Shown here piece after piece: positions 26,397-37,352 of a stretch of 64,000 nt of DNA (its first letter is position 1; every line of letters begins with the position of its first letter). The DNA comes from a bacterium (lineage in GTDB: Bacteria > Planctomycetota > UBA1135 > UBA2386). The stretch is taken from positions 248,001 through 312,000 of the forward strand of contig JAUILN010000001.1 of assembly GCA_030432695.1 (NCBI GenBank). The letters run 5' to 3'. The notes below the pieces were generated by a model. The model saw nothing but the letters and a program-made list of their open reading frames with translations. It made no database searches and had not been told where the DNA came from. Position numbers and translations under genes: made by a program.

Positions 26397-28712
26397 ATGA
26401 TCAGGACCAGAGAAGTCGCTTCCTTTGCAATCGCAGTTCTTGCGCTCCTTACAGGCCTGATCATGGCCCAGGACCTGCCGCGTTGGCGACAGGTCCCGGA
26501 CATGATGAATCGAGGAAGTGGTGGGTGCGCCTACGATCCGATTCGAGATCGAATTGTCGTGTTCGGTGGTATCAGCAGTGGTGATCGATCACTGAGCGAC
26601 ACGTGGGAATGGGACGGTGCCGACTGGATCCTTCGGGAGCCAGCAACTATTCCTCCGCCGCGTTTGGGGTGTGGCATGGCCTTCGACGCGGTGCGTGGGA
26701 AGGTCGTGATGTTCGGCGGGATGACCTCGGAGACGTGGCTCACGCTTTCGGATATGTGGGAGTGGGACGGCGTGGACTGGACGCAGCTTCACCCGCGGAC
26801 CGTTCCGTCAGGCCGAAGACTTCCAGGTTTCGCTGCGTACGAGGGCCGTGGGCAGATCGTGATGTTCGGAGGGATGACTGCGCTGGGCACGGTGCTCAGT
26901 GATACCTGGGTCTGGGACGGGCAGGACTGGAGACAGCAGAACCCAGCGCATGTTCCGCAGGCGCGGTGCTGCGGACTCCTGGCGTACTGCGCGAATTCCG
27001 ATGGCCTTGCCATGTATGGTGGCGCGATTGCCGGCTTCGGTTGGGTGTCCGATGCGACCACCTGGGAATGGAACGGCTCGGACTGGAGCGGGCACTTCAC
27101 GATGCCAGGTGGGCCACCGGGAAGTGGCTCCTACAGGAGGCAGGCGTTCAATGTCGCCTCGACGCCGTGGCGTGGCACGACAATCTTGCATGGCGGAAAC
27201 TACGTATGGCCAGACGACCTCTGGGAGTGGGACGGTCAAGGCTGGGCGCAGCTCCATGTCCACGATGCTCCGGGGAACCTCATTGCAGGGAACGCCTGCG
27301 TGGCGACCGACACGCGCCGTCAGCGGGTGGTTCTCTTTGGTGGGGGCCATTCAGGATCGCTGCCGCCACTGCGCAAGACCTGGCTGTTCGATTCGGGTCT
27401 CCAGTGGCGACTGGCCGCGGACTCGCCGCAGCTCGACGATGGGTTCGAGACTGCGACCTACGATCCCGTGCGGGACGAGTATCTCCTGATCAAGAAGCCT
27501 CGGTCGGCACCGCTACCCTTCCAGACGCACATCATGCCGGGTTCGGGTATGGACTCGAGCCTGCGTATGAACGCGAGTTCGTTCGGGCCGCCTCCCCGAG
27601 ATGACTACGGGATCGTGTTCGATCCTGTCAGCCAACAGATGCTACTCTTCGGTGGCCGGTCACTAGTGCCGCTCGACGATACGTGGCTGTGGGATGGATC
27701 GAGGTGGGTCGAGGATCAGCGCACTGTGCGGCCTTTCCCTGGTTATGGAGCCCCAGCCTACCATCCGGGTCGGCGATCGATCGTCATGCCGATCGTGGAG
27801 ACTGGCGCGATCCAGAACCGCTTCGCCACCTTCGAGTGGACGCAGGCCCGAGGCTGGCGGCAGTTGCCACATGCCAATGGACCGCGCGGGATCTTGAGAA
27901 TCGTCGGGTCCGCCTACGACCCGGCGAGCGGCAAGGTCGTGGCCGTCTTCCACATCTATCCACCGATCTCCGGCATGCCCTACACGTTCGAGACCTGGAC
28001 GTTCGACGGCACGGACTGGACCAACGAGATGCCGAGCAACACCCCTGATACCTATCAGGTGATGCTGGTCCCTGAGCTCGGCGGAGTGGTCTCCATCTAC
28101 ACGAATGACCGGACCCAGCCACTGGATCCCCACCAGATCTGGCGCTGGGATGGCTCCGACTGGCAGCGCGTCGCCCTGGCCAACCTCCCCGGCGGCGAGC
28201 GCGTCCCTTCGCACCTCGGCCCCGTCCCCCGGGTCTTCGGTGGTCCGATGGCCTACGACGGAAGCCGGGGCACCCTGCGGATGTTCCAAGACGAGCTGAT
28301 GGGCTGGTTCTGCGAAGACCTCCGGGTCGACACGCTGTCCGCGAACACCCACGGACCCCGCATCGGCACGACCTGGAGCGCGCAGATCCACGCACCCTCC
28401 GAAGCGGGCAACCCCTTCGCGATCGCGCTCTCCGACAACGACTGGCCGGCACTCCCGATCCATTGGCGCCGTGACCTCGGCGCCTGGCGTCGACTCCCGC
28501 TCGGCAATGGCCCCCTGCTGCAAGCCAGCGTCGCGGCCGGTCTCGGCATCGGCCTGCTCGACGCCAACGGCGACGGCAGGTTCTCCCTGCCATTGCCGGT
28601 CGACCCCGCGCTCGTCGGCTTCCGCTTCCACGCGGCGGGCGTCACCGTCGATGCGTCGAGCGGGCAGATCGGCGTCGTGACCAACCGGGTGACCGCGGTG
28701 GTGCAGCAATGA
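26397..28712 (+). CDS. Exported Kelch-repeat beta-propeller protein
   Basis: A 771-residue protein. Signal peptide (FAIAVLALLTGLIMAQ). Then Kelch-type repeats of the form 'YDPxRxxxVxFGGxxxxxxLxDTWEWDGxDW': RIVVFGGISSGDRSLSDTWEWDG, KVVMFGGMTS, QIVMFGGMTALG, QRVVLFGGGHSG and QMLLFGGRSLVPLDDTWLWDG. The C-terminal ~115 residues (GPRIGTTWSAQIH to VVTNRVTAVVQQ) form the domain type seen on other exported proteins in this window. Roughly the first 1650 nt use visibly more A/T-ending codons (ttt, gca, aat, cga) than the last 600 nt, which have the local G+C bias. The stop overlaps the next start (ATGA). Confidence 0.85.
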   Translation: MIRTREVASFAIAVLALLTGLIMAQDLPRWRQVPDMMNRGSGGCAYDPIRDRIVVFGGISSGDRSLSDTWEWDGADWILREPATIPPPRLGCGMAFDAVRGKVVMFGGMTSETWLTLSDMWEWDGVDWTQLHPRTVPSGRRLPGFAAYEGRGQIVMFGGMTALGTVLSDTWVWDGQDWRQQNPAHVPQARCCGLLAYCANSDGLAMYGGAIAGFGWVSDATTWEWNGSDWSGHFTMPGGPPGSGSYRRQAFNVASTPWRGTTILHGGNYVWPDDLWEWDGQGWAQLHVHDAPGNLIAGNACVATDTRRQRVVLFGGGHSGSLPPLRKTWLFDSGLQWRLAADSPQLDDGFETATYDPVRDEYLLIKKPRSAPLPFQTHIMPGSGMDSSLRMNASSFGPPPRDDYGIVFDPVSQQMLLFGGRSLVPLDDTWLWDGSRWVEDQRTVRPFPGYGAPAYHPGRRSIVMPIVETGAIQNRFATFEWTQARGWRQLPHANGPRGILRIVGSAYDPASGKVVAVFHIYPPISGMPYTFETWTFDGTDWTNEMPSNTPDTYQVMLVPELGGVVSIYTNDRTQPLDPHQIWRWDGSDWQRVALANLPGGERVPSHLGPVPRVFGGPMAYDGSRGTLRMFQDELMGWFCEDLRVDTLSANTHGPRIGTTWSAQIHAPSEAGNPFAIALSDNDWPALPIHWRRDLGAWRRLPLGNGPLLQASVAAGLGIGLLDANGDGRFSLPLPVDPALVGFRFHAAGVTVDASSGQIGVVTNRVTAVVQQ

Positions 28713-29509
28713 GGAGGACCCTCTTATTGGCCGCGCTGCTGGTGATCGCGGGCACGGCCACGTGGTTCCTCGCAGGATCGCTGCGGGATCGCGGTGCGGC
28801 GGACGTGCCTGGCACGAAGCCCGGGGCCGCCGGCCCGCAGGTCGCAGACCCGGGTTCCGGCGGGGGCAAGTCTCTCGAGTCCGGTTCGGAGGACGAGGTC
28901 GACGCCTCCGCCGAGGAGAGACTTCCCGTAGAGGTCGCTCTGCGCCGGGTCGTGATCCGGTTGGTCGACGAGCACGGCGAGCCTAGTTCGGGCGAGGTGG
29001 TGTGGCGCCAGAGCTTCGGTCGTCCGCCGTTCTTCGCCCGGGCCGAGTTCGCAAGCGCGCGCGCCGAGGCAGGGGCCGCGACGTGCGCGGTTCCTCGAAG
29101 CGGCGCCGAGATCGAGGTCGATCCCGAGGCGTGGGTGAGCCTGACTGCACGGTCGGGGCCCGGAGTCGAGCGGCGCACGCTCGCGCCGGGTCCGGGCCCG
29201 GACCGAGTGGAGCTCGCGGTCTCTCCAGGCTCGCGGATTCTCGATGTGGTGGTCCTCGACACCGACCTGAGGACCGTCGTCCAGGACGGTGCGATCCGCC
29301 TGGTCGGTCCCGCAGGCCAGGACGAGCCGGGCAGCGTGCCGATCGACGCGGTGGACGGCGTGACCAGGATCGACCTCGGCAGTCGGGTGCATCTCACGTT
29401 GCTGGCCCCGGGCGCAGAGGAGAGCGACGGGCCGCCGCATGCTGTCCGCGTGCCGTTGCCGGTCGCTACCTCGCGGGTCGCTGCGTGCCGAGGTCGCCGT
29501 GCACGCTGA
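28709..29509 (+). CDS. Membrane-anchored exported protein, probably frameshifted near its 3' end
   Basis: 266 residues in the open frame. N-terminal hydrophobic anchor (LLLAALLVIAGTATWFLAG), Gly/Ser/Glu-rich linker, then a beta-rich region (VVIRLVDEHGEPSSGEVVW, RILDVVVLDTDL). It is translationally coupled to the Kelch gene (ATGA overlap). After about 29460 the codon bias of this frame collapses (last residues ATSRVAACRGRRAR). The frame one base back then acquires strong G/C-third bias and reads GEDRDGNTRTLWTRRLAPRG up to a stop at 29611-29613. An indel, or a programmed -1 shift, is likely; the intact product would be about 300 residues. Function unknown. Confidence 0.65.
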   Translation: MRRTLLLAALLVIAGTATWFLAGSLRDRGAADVPGTKPGAAGPQVADPGSGGGKSLESGSEDEVDASAEERLPVEVALRRVVIRLVDEHGEPSSGEVVWRQSFGRPPFFARAEFASARAEAGAATCAVPRSGAEIEVDPEAWVSLTARSGPGVERRTLAPGPGPDRVELAVSPGSRILDVVVLDTDLRTVVQDGAIRLVGPAGQDEPGSVPIDAVDGVTRIDLGSRVHLTLLAPGAEESDGPPHAVRVPLPVATSRVAACRGRRAR

Positions 29510-29698
29510 CCTGCATCGGCGAGGATCGGGACGGCAACACGCGGACGCTGTGGACCCGGCGCCTGGCGCCGCGGGGGAGCCGCAGCGCGGTGGTGGAGCC
29601 GGCTCTCGACTGAGAGCGACGCACCGGGTGGCCCCCTGGCACCCTCCGCCGCGCCCTCTCCCGCCCCACGCTGGATCGCCGGCCCCCGAGCGGCCACG

Positions 29699-29890
29699 AT
29701 GCCCGGCGCTGTGCCTGACACCTCCGAAGTCCGACCCTTCCGGCCGATCGCGATCGGCTTCTACCTGCTGGCGATGCCGCTGTTGGTCGCCATCTTCCTG
29801 GCCGAGGCGCCGTCCGGGCGTTGGACCAACGGGATCGCGGCGGCGGTCATGGTGGTCTGCGGGCTGCTGCTCGATCGGAGGGCGCGATGA
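29699..29890 (+). CDS. Small membrane protein coupled to an SSS symporter
   Basis: 63 residues, with two hydrophobic segments (IAIGFYLLAMPLLVAIFLAEA and GIAAAVMVVCGLLLD) and no recognisable family motif. Its stop overlaps the symporter ATG (ATGA at 29887-29890), so the two are translationally coupled. Small two-helix companions occur beside other SSS transporters, so an accessory or stabilising role is plausible. Confidence 0.65.
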   Translation: MPGAVPDTSEVRPFRPIAIGFYLLAMPLLVAIFLAEAPSGRWTNGIAAAVMVVCGLLLDRRAR

Positions 29891-31806
29891 GGCGCGGACT
29901 CGCGGCGCTCCAGGACGTCGATCCTGCGGCCGGCCAGGTCGAAGCGACCGTCGGTCTGTCGGGGTGGGACTGGGGCTTCGTGCTGTGGTTCCTCGCGGTC
30001 ACCACCGGCGTGGGGCTCTACTACGCGCGGCGCGCCTCGAAGAGCCTCGACGAGTACTTCCTGTCGGGCCGCGACCTGCCGTGGTGGGCGCTCGGCACCT
30101 CGATGGTGGCCACGACCTTCGCGGCCGACACGCCGATCGTGGTGGCCGGCTTCGTGGTGGCCGGGGGAATCGCCAAGAACTGGCTGTGGTGGAGCTTCCT
30201 GTTCGGGGGCACCCTCACGGTGTTCCTGTTCTCGCGGCTGTGGCGGCGGGCCAGCGTGTTCACCGAGATCGAGCTGATCGACCGGCGCTACGACGGGGGG
30301 GCGGCGAAGGCGCTGCGCGGCTTCAAGGCGGTGTTCCTCGGCCTGGTGGTCAACTCGATCATTTTCGGCTTCGTCACCAAGGCGATGTCGTCGGTGGTCG
30401 CCGCGGTGCTGCCGATCGACGAGGTGGTGGCGCTGGGCATTCTGCTCGTGCTCGCCCTGATCTACACGATGCTCTCGGGGCTGTGGGGCGTGGTCGCGAC
30501 CGACGTGCTGCAGTTCGTGATGGCGCTGCTCGGTGCGGTGCTGCTGGCGGTGTTGGCGCTGGATGCTGGTGGCGGTCTCGACGCGGTGGTCGAGCGGGTG
30601 CGGGTGCTCGGCGACCAGCAGGGTCGTGACCTGCTGGCGATCTTCCCGACCGACTGGGGCAGCGCGCTGGGCGCCTCGGTGATGATCCTGGTACTGGTCA
30701 ACTGGTGGGCGGTCTACTACCCCGGCGCGGAGCCCGGCGGCGGCGGCTACGTCGCCCAGCGGATGCTGGCGGCCAAGGACGAGCGTCACGCCCGTGCCGG
30801 CACGCTGTGGTTCGTGTTCGCGCACTACGCGCTGCGGCCGTGGCCATGGATCCTGGTGGCGCTGGCGGCGGTGGCGTTGGAGCCGCGATTCCTCGAGACC
30901 CAGGTTCTGCTCGATTCGCTGGCGCAGTCCGGCGCCGAGGACGAGGCGGTCGATGCGGCGGTCGCCCAGGCCGGCCTGGCCGACTACGGCGCCGAGGCCG
31001 CCTACCCCTGGACCTTCCGCTTCCTGCCGGTCGGCCTGCTCGGCCTGGTGGTCGCGTCGTTCTTCGCGGCCTTCATGTCGACGATCACCACTACCCTCAA
31101 CCTGTCTGCGAGCTACCTCGTCAACGACCTCTACCTGCCGTTCTTCGCTCGCCAGGGCGAGACCGAGCGGCACCGCGTGATGGTGTCGCGGATCACGGTG
31201 GCGGTGGTCAGCGTGGTCGGTGCATTGGTGAGCTGGGTGCTGGCGACCGCCGGCGACGGCTGGACCGCGATCATGCACCTGACCGCCGGCACCGGCCTGG
31301 TGCTGATCCTGCGCTGGCTGTGGTGGCGGATCAGTGCCTGGAGCGAGATCGCCGCGATGGTGGGTTCGGCGATCGGATTCTTCGCCAACCAGTCGTTCGA
31401 GATCGGCGCGAAGCTGGCCGAGGCGACGGGTGGGCCGGCCGACGAACTCGGGCTGCTGTTCACCGTGGCCTGCTCGACCGTGGCGTGGCTGGCCGTCACC
31501 TTCGTGACCCCGCCGACCGGCGAGTCGAAGCTCCAGGCCTTCTTCCGGCAGGTCCGGCCCGGCGGTGCCTGGGGGCCGGTGGCCCGCGCCACCGGCGTCG
31601 CGCCCAGCCCCCTGTCGCGCGACCTCGTGATGTGGCTGTTCGCCACGGTGATGGTGTTCGGCACCCTGCTCGGCTTCGGCTCCTGGCTGCTCGGCGATAC
31701 GCGCACCGGCTACGGCCTGCTCGGCACCGCTCTCGGCAGCGGCGTGATCCTGTTCGCGCTGCTGCGCCGCGAACCCAGGACGGTTCCCGCCGAGTCCGCC
31801 GAGTAG
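29887..31806 (+). CDS. Sodium:solute symporter (SSS family)
   Basis: A 639-residue inner-membrane transporter of the LeuT fold with 13 or more hydrophobic segments. Family features: YYARRASKSLDEYFLSGRDLPWWALGTSMVATTFAADTP (first helices and Na+-site region), RRYDGG, MLSGLWGVVATDVLQFVMA, and a later SFFAAFMSTITTTLNLSASYLVNDLY, the SSS core helix with Na+-coordinating Ser/Thr. Substrate cannot be read from sequence; sugars, carboxylates and amino acids are all transported by SSS members. ATG at 29887 overlaps the small membrane protein gene. Confidence 0.88.
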   Translation: MRRGLAALQDVDPAAGQVEATVGLSGWDWGFVLWFLAVTTGVGLYYARRASKSLDEYFLSGRDLPWWALGTSMVATTFAADTPIVVAGFVVAGGIAKNWLWWSFLFGGTLTVFLFSRLWRRASVFTEIELIDRRYDGGAAKALRGFKAVFLGLVVNSIIFGFVTKAMSSVVAAVLPIDEVVALGILLVLALIYTMLSGLWGVVATDVLQFVMALLGAVLLAVLALDAGGGLDAVVERVRVLGDQQGRDLLAIFPTDWGSALGASVMILVLVNWWAVYYPGAEPGGGGYVAQRMLAAKDERHARAGTLWFVFAHYALRPWPWILVALAAVALEPRFLETQVLLDSLAQSGAEDEAVDAAVAQAGLADYGAEAAYPWTFRFLPVGLLGLVVASFFAAFMSTITTTLNLSASYLVNDLYLPFFARQGETERHRVMVSRITVAVVSVVGALVSWVLATAGDGWTAIMHLTAGTGLVLILRWLWWRISAWSEIAAMVGSAIGFFANQSFEIGAKLAEATGGPADELGLLFTVACSTVAWLAVTFVTPPTGESKLQAFFRQVRPGGAWGPVARATGVAPSPLSRDLVMWLFATVMVFGTLLGFGSWLLGDTRTGYGLLGTALGSGVILFALLRREPRTVPAESAE

Positions 31807-31809
31807 ACT
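31804..31809 (+). promoter_or_regulatory. -10-like box TAGACT, 9 nt before the MoaD-MoaE start
   Basis: TAGACT followed by GCCCGACCG and the ATG at 31819. It overlaps the stop codon region of the symporter gene. No -35 consensus. The same hexamer precedes the gene starting at 21986 (minus). Confidence 0.45.
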
Positions 31810-31818
31810 GCCCGACCG

Positions 31819-32526
31819 ATGACGATCCGAGTTACGGTGCGTCTGTTCGCCTCGGCCCGCGAGCTGCTCGGGGCCGAGTCGCTGGACCTCGAGTTGGCCG
31901 ACGGCGCCACGGTGGCGACCGCCAAGGAGGTGCTCGCCGAGCGGGCTCCGGACTTCGCGCGGCTGCCGCTGGCCCAGGCGGTGAACCGCGCCTACGCCGC
32001 CGACGACGCGGTGCTGGCCGACGGCGACGAGCTGGCGTTCATCCCGCCGATCAGCGGCGGGGCGCCCGAGCCGCCGCGCTTCGCGTTCAGCCTGCACGAC
32101 GGCGAGCTCGATGCGCGCGCCCTGGAACGGGCCTGCCGCAGCGACCGGGATGGCGCCCTGTGCACCTTCGTGGGCGTGACCCGCGACCACAACGACGGCC
32201 AGCGGGTGAAGGGTCTCGCCTACGAGGCCTACGCCGAGATGGCCGAACCGGTGCTGCTGCGGATCTGCGCGGAGGTGGTGGCGGCCGAGGAGGCGCGGGG
32301 CCGGGAGGTCGGCCGGATCCGGGTCGCGCACCGGTTGGGCGAGGTGCCGGTCGGCGAGGCCTCGGTGGTGGTCGTGGTCGCGGCGCCGCACCGTGGCCCG
32401 GCCTTCGACGTCTGTCACGAGGTCATGGATCGGCTGAAGAAGGAGGTGCCGATCTTCAAGAAGGAGTGGCTGGACGACGGGTCGGGCGAGAGCCGGTGGG
32501 TGGGGGAGCTTCCCGATCCCCGTTAG
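31819..32526 (+). CDS. MoaD-MoaE fusion, molybdopterin synthase
   Basis: Both molybdopterin synthase subunits in one 235-residue chain. Residues 1-82 are MoaD, a ubiquitin-like sulfur carrier (VRLFASARELLG, DGDELAFIPPISGG). Residues about 86-235 are MoaE: GALCTFVGVTRDHNDG, RVAHRLGEVPVGEASVVVVVAAPHR, and PIFKKEWLDDGSGESRWV with the catalytic Lys. The complex moves two sulfurs onto cyclic pyranopterin monophosphate. MoaD normally needs a free C-terminal Gly-Gly to form its thiocarboxylate; here GG is internal (81-82), so cleavage after it, as reported for mycobacterial MoaX, is expected. Confidence 0.9.
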   Translation: MTIRVTVRLFASARELLGAESLDLELADGATVATAKEVLAERAPDFARLPLAQAVNRAYAADDAVLADGDELAFIPPISGGAPEPPRFAFSLHDGELDARALERACRSDRDGALCTFVGVTRDHNDGQRVKGLAYEAYAEMAEPVLLRICAEVVAAEEARGREVGRIRVAHRLGEVPVGEASVVVVVAAPHRGPAFDVCHEVMDRLKKEVPIFKKEWLDDGSGESRWVGELPDPR

Positions 32527-32575
32527 GGCGAGCGCGCGCGGCGGATTGCGCATACGCCCGCACGCCGCTCGCGCG

Positions 32576-32581
32576 TAACCT
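32576..32581 (+). promoter_or_regulatory. -10-like box TAACCT, 11 nt before the pepA start
   Basis: TAACCT in GCGCGTAACCTGCGG, followed 11 nt later by the ATG at 32593. The same hexamer lies upstream of the gene at 10783. No conserved -35. Confidence 0.4.
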
Positions 32582-32592
32582 GCGGGGCAGTC

Positions 32593-34092
32593 ATGAAGAT
32601 CCGCAGCGAATCCTCCAGCGCCTCCCTGTCCCGCTCCGAGCTGACGATCGGCTTCGCCCGCGACAAGTCGTCGCCCGATCTCGGCACCGCACTCGCCCCG
32701 GCGGTCGAGCGGGCTCGCAAGACCGGTGACCTGAGCAGCTCGGCACGCTCGTGGTCGATGTTCCACCGCGGCGAGGGTGCGACCAAGGAGCCGAAGCGGC
32801 TCGGTTTCGTCGGGCTGGGCAAGGGCGGCGACGTCGATGCCGAGGCGCTGCGGCGGGCGGCGGCGGTCGCGCAGTCGAAGGCCGAGGCGGCCGGGGTCAC
32901 GGCCTTCGACCTGATGGTCGGCGAGCAGGACCTCGGTTCGGTCGATCCGTTCGTCGCCGGTGCGGCGATCGCCGAGGGTCTGGCACTCGGTGCCTACACC
33001 TACCAGCCGCCGAGCAAGGACAAGCCGAAGCCGCGCAAGGCGCAGGCCTGCAGCGTGCGCTTCGACGGAGCCGGCAAGGCGGCCTTCGAGAAGGGGCTGA
33101 AGTTCGGCGAGATCGGCGCCGCGGCCACCGTGTTCGCGCGTGACCTCGCCAACATGCCGGGCAACCTGGCCAACCCGACGCACCTGGCCAAGGAGGCGAC
33201 CAAGCTGAACGGCGCGAAGGTCAAGGTGAAGGTCCTCGAGAAGCGCGACATGGAGCGGCTCAAGATGGGCTCGCTGCTCGGCGTCTCGAAGGGCAGCGCG
33301 GAGCCGCCGAAGCTGATCCTGATGGATCACAATCCGGCCGGCGCGAAGAAGACCGTCTGCGTGGTCGGCAAGGGGCTGACGTTCGACTCGGGCGGCATCT
33401 CCATCAAGCCGTCCTCCAAGATGGACGAGATGCGCTACGACATGTGCGGTGGCGCCGCGGTGCTCGGCCTGATGCACGCGATCGCCAAGGGTGGCCTCGC
33501 CGGCACCAAGGACAAGGTGCGGATCGTCGGCATCGTCGCGGCGGTGGAGAACATGCCCGACGCCGCGGCGCAGAAGCCCGGCGACGTGGTGACCGCGATG
33601 GACGGCACGACGATCGAGGTGCTGAACACCGACGCCGAGGGGCGGTTGGTGCTGGCCGATGCGCTCGCCTACGCGGTGAAGAACTACGCACCGGATCGGA
33701 TCGTCGATCTGGCGACGCTCACTGGCGCGGTGATCGTCGCGCTCGGCCACGAGTTGGCCGGGGTGATGGGCAACGACGACGCGCACGTGCAGGACCTGGT
33801 CGCCGCCGGCACTGCGGCCGACGAGCCGCTGTGGCAGCTGCCGCTCTGGCAGACCCACAAGGACCAGATGAAGAGCAAGTTCGCCGACCTCGCGAACATC
33901 AACAGCCCCGCACATGGCAACGGCACGATTGCCGGTGGGGCGTTCCTGAGCTACTTCGTCGGCGACACCAGGTGGGCGCACATCGACGTGGCGGGCACCG
34001 CCTGGGGCCAGCGCGCGCGCGACTACTACTCCTCGGGTGCGTCCGGGACGATGGTCCGGATGCTGCTGCGCTGGTGCCGGGGCCTGTCGTGA
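32593..34092 (+). CDS. pepA: Leucyl aminopeptidase (M17)
   Basis: Cytoplasmic, di-zinc or di-manganese aminopeptidase that trims N-terminal residues from peptides. The 499 residues match the family length. The C-terminal catalytic domain has VVGKGLTFDSGGISIKPSSKMDEMRYDMCGGAAV (metal-binding Lys and Asp) and the M17 signature NTDAEGRLVLADALAYA. The N-terminal regulatory domain is more divergent. ATG at 32593. The stop overlaps the GTG of the following lipoprotein gene (GTGA). Confidence 0.95.
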   Translation: MKIRSESSSASLSRSELTIGFARDKSSPDLGTALAPAVERARKTGDLSSSARSWSMFHRGEGATKEPKRLGFVGLGKGGDVDAEALRRAAAVAQSKAEAAGVTAFDLMVGEQDLGSVDPFVAGAAIAEGLALGAYTYQPPSKDKPKPRKAQACSVRFDGAGKAAFEKGLKFGEIGAAATVFARDLANMPGNLANPTHLAKEATKLNGAKVKVKVLEKRDMERLKMGSLLGVSKGSAEPPKLILMDHNPAGAKKTVCVVGKGLTFDSGGISIKPSSKMDEMRYDMCGGAAVLGLMHAIAKGGLAGTKDKVRIVGIVAAVENMPDAAAQKPGDVVTAMDGTTIEVLNTDAEGRLVLADALAYAVKNYAPDRIVDLATLTGAVIVALGHELAGVMGNDDAHVQDLVAAGTAADEPLWQLPLWQTHKDQMKSKFADLANINSPAHGNGTIAGGAFLSYFVGDTRWAHIDVAGTAWGQRARDYYSSGASGTMVRMLLRWCRGLS

Positions 34093-35258
34093 GCCGGTCG
34101 CCGCAGCGACACGTGGTCGGGCGGCGTGTGGTGGGCCATGGGCTGCTGCCCGTGCTGCTCGCGCTGGGACTCGCCGGATGCCGGGAGGAGTCGACGATCG
34201 CGCTGCGCACGCCGCTGCCGGCGGAGGCGGCGACGCTGCCCGGCAACACCATGGTGTTGTGGCTGCCCGGGGCCGACGAGCTGGCCGGTCTCCGCCCGCC
34301 GCTCGATTGGCTCGATCCGCTGGCCGAGCGCGGCGTGCAGCTCCGCGACTTGCCGAACCAGGGGCTGGCCGCGGTCGCGGAACCGGTCCGCGTCGGTTGG
34401 GCCGACCTCGCCGCATCGCGGCCGTTCCAGGAGGCCTGGGCCGAGGTGCCCGAGGGCGCGCGGGGCGTCGGCTACGTCGACCTGCAGATCCTCTTCGACC
34501 TGGCGACCGGCGAATGGAGCAACACCCCGTTCGAGCGGGTGATCGACGTGCTCGGCATCCGCGCCGGGATCGCGGCGGTGGTCTGGGGAGAGCCCGGCGA
34601 CGGCGCGATCTCCGCGTGGCGGGGGACCCTGCTGTCGACCGGTTCGCGCTCCGGGATCTTCGCGCTGCTCGGTGGCGAGGCACCGGCGACCTTGCTGGCG
34701 GATGGAGACGGAGCGGAGCTGCGGGTCGACGGCCGCTTCGATACCCGAACCGCGCGCCGGATGCTCTGGGACCTGCTGGCCGACGAAGGGCGGATGTCGG
34801 GTTCCGACGTGCTGACGCAGGTGGGTGGGCCGATGCTGGAGCTGCTGCGCGACCTGCTGCGCCATCTCGACGGGCGCTTCGCGGTCCGCGCGCGGAGTCC
34901 GCGGGACTTCGATGCGGCGTTCGGGGTGGAGGACGCTCGAGGGCTGGCGCGGGACCTCTCCGAGTTCGCGCGCGAGCTCGACGAGGGGACGTGGCAGCTG
35001 CCGGGTGGCGCACGGTTCGTGCGGATCGAGGGCGACCGGCTGGTGCTGCTCACCGAGGAAGACGCCGAGTCGCCTCCGGCCGGCGAGGCGCTGGTGGTCG
35101 GCGAGATCGCGCCCGGCGAGCCGGCGCCGGGGCTGCGGGTCGAGGTGCCGCGTGGGTTCGTGGAGGACGATCCGGGGGCGCTGCTGGAACTGTGGCAGGT
35201 CGACCGGCGGCGCACCGAGCTGCGGCTGCGCGTCGATCCCGGGACCTCGGGCAAGTAA
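34089..35258 (+). CDS. Predicted lipoprotein of unknown function
   Basis: 389 residues from the GTG at 34089, which overlaps the pepA stop. The N-terminus is a lipoprotein signal: basic start, hydrophobic [15 protein letters not shown] with lipobox LAGC, acylated Cys near residue 31. The body contains [47 protein letters not shown] and [17 protein letters not shown], resembling planctomycetal DUF3352-like or uncharacterised lipoproteins, but the match is uncertain. It faces the periplasm or outer membrane. Coupling to an aminopeptidase gene has no obvious functional meaning. Confidence 0.75.
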   Translation: MSRSPQRHVVGRRVVGHGLLPVLLALGLAGCREESTIALRTPLPAEAATLPGNTMVLWLPGADELAGLRPPLDWLDPLAERGVQLRDLPNQGLAAVAEPVRVGWADLAASRPFQEAWAEVPEGARGVGYVDLQILFDLATGEWSNTPFERVIDVLGIRAGIAAVVWGEPGDGAISAWRGTLLSTGSRSGIFALLGGEAPATLLADGDGAELRVDGRFDTRTARRMLWDLLADEGRMSGSDVLTQVGGPMLELLRDLLRHLDGRFAVRARSPRDFDAAFGVEDARGLARDLSEFARELDEGTWQLPGGARFVRIEGDRLVLLTEEDAESPPAGEALVVGEIAPGEPAPGLRVEVPRGFVEDDPGALLELWQVDRRRTELRLRVDPGTSGK

Positions 35259-35310
35259 CTTCGGACCGCTCAGCCGGTCGCTGATCCCTCGCCGCGAACC
35301 CTCCGACGAC

Positions 35311-37254
<1,944 letters not shown>

Positions 37255-37352
37255 AGGGGACGGGTCCCGCGCGGGAAGCGCGCTTGTGTCGTGCGGCCGC
37301 GCGGTCCAGGGTGGGGGCCAGATCGCCTCGAGCACGACCCGGAGATCCCCCG

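Noticed and set aside
31640..31818. Moco riboswitch ahead of the MoaD-MoaE gene
   Set aside because: Only 12 nt separate the symporter stop from the ATG, and no conserved Moco aptamer pairing was recognised in the upstream sequence.
29761..35013. Open frame of 1750 codons on the minus strand opposite the symporter, MoaDE, pepA and lipoprotein genes
   Set aside because: Its translation is Arg/Pro/His/Gln-rich low-complexity sequence without motifs, while the plus strand carries clear families. Typical shadow of high-G+C genes.
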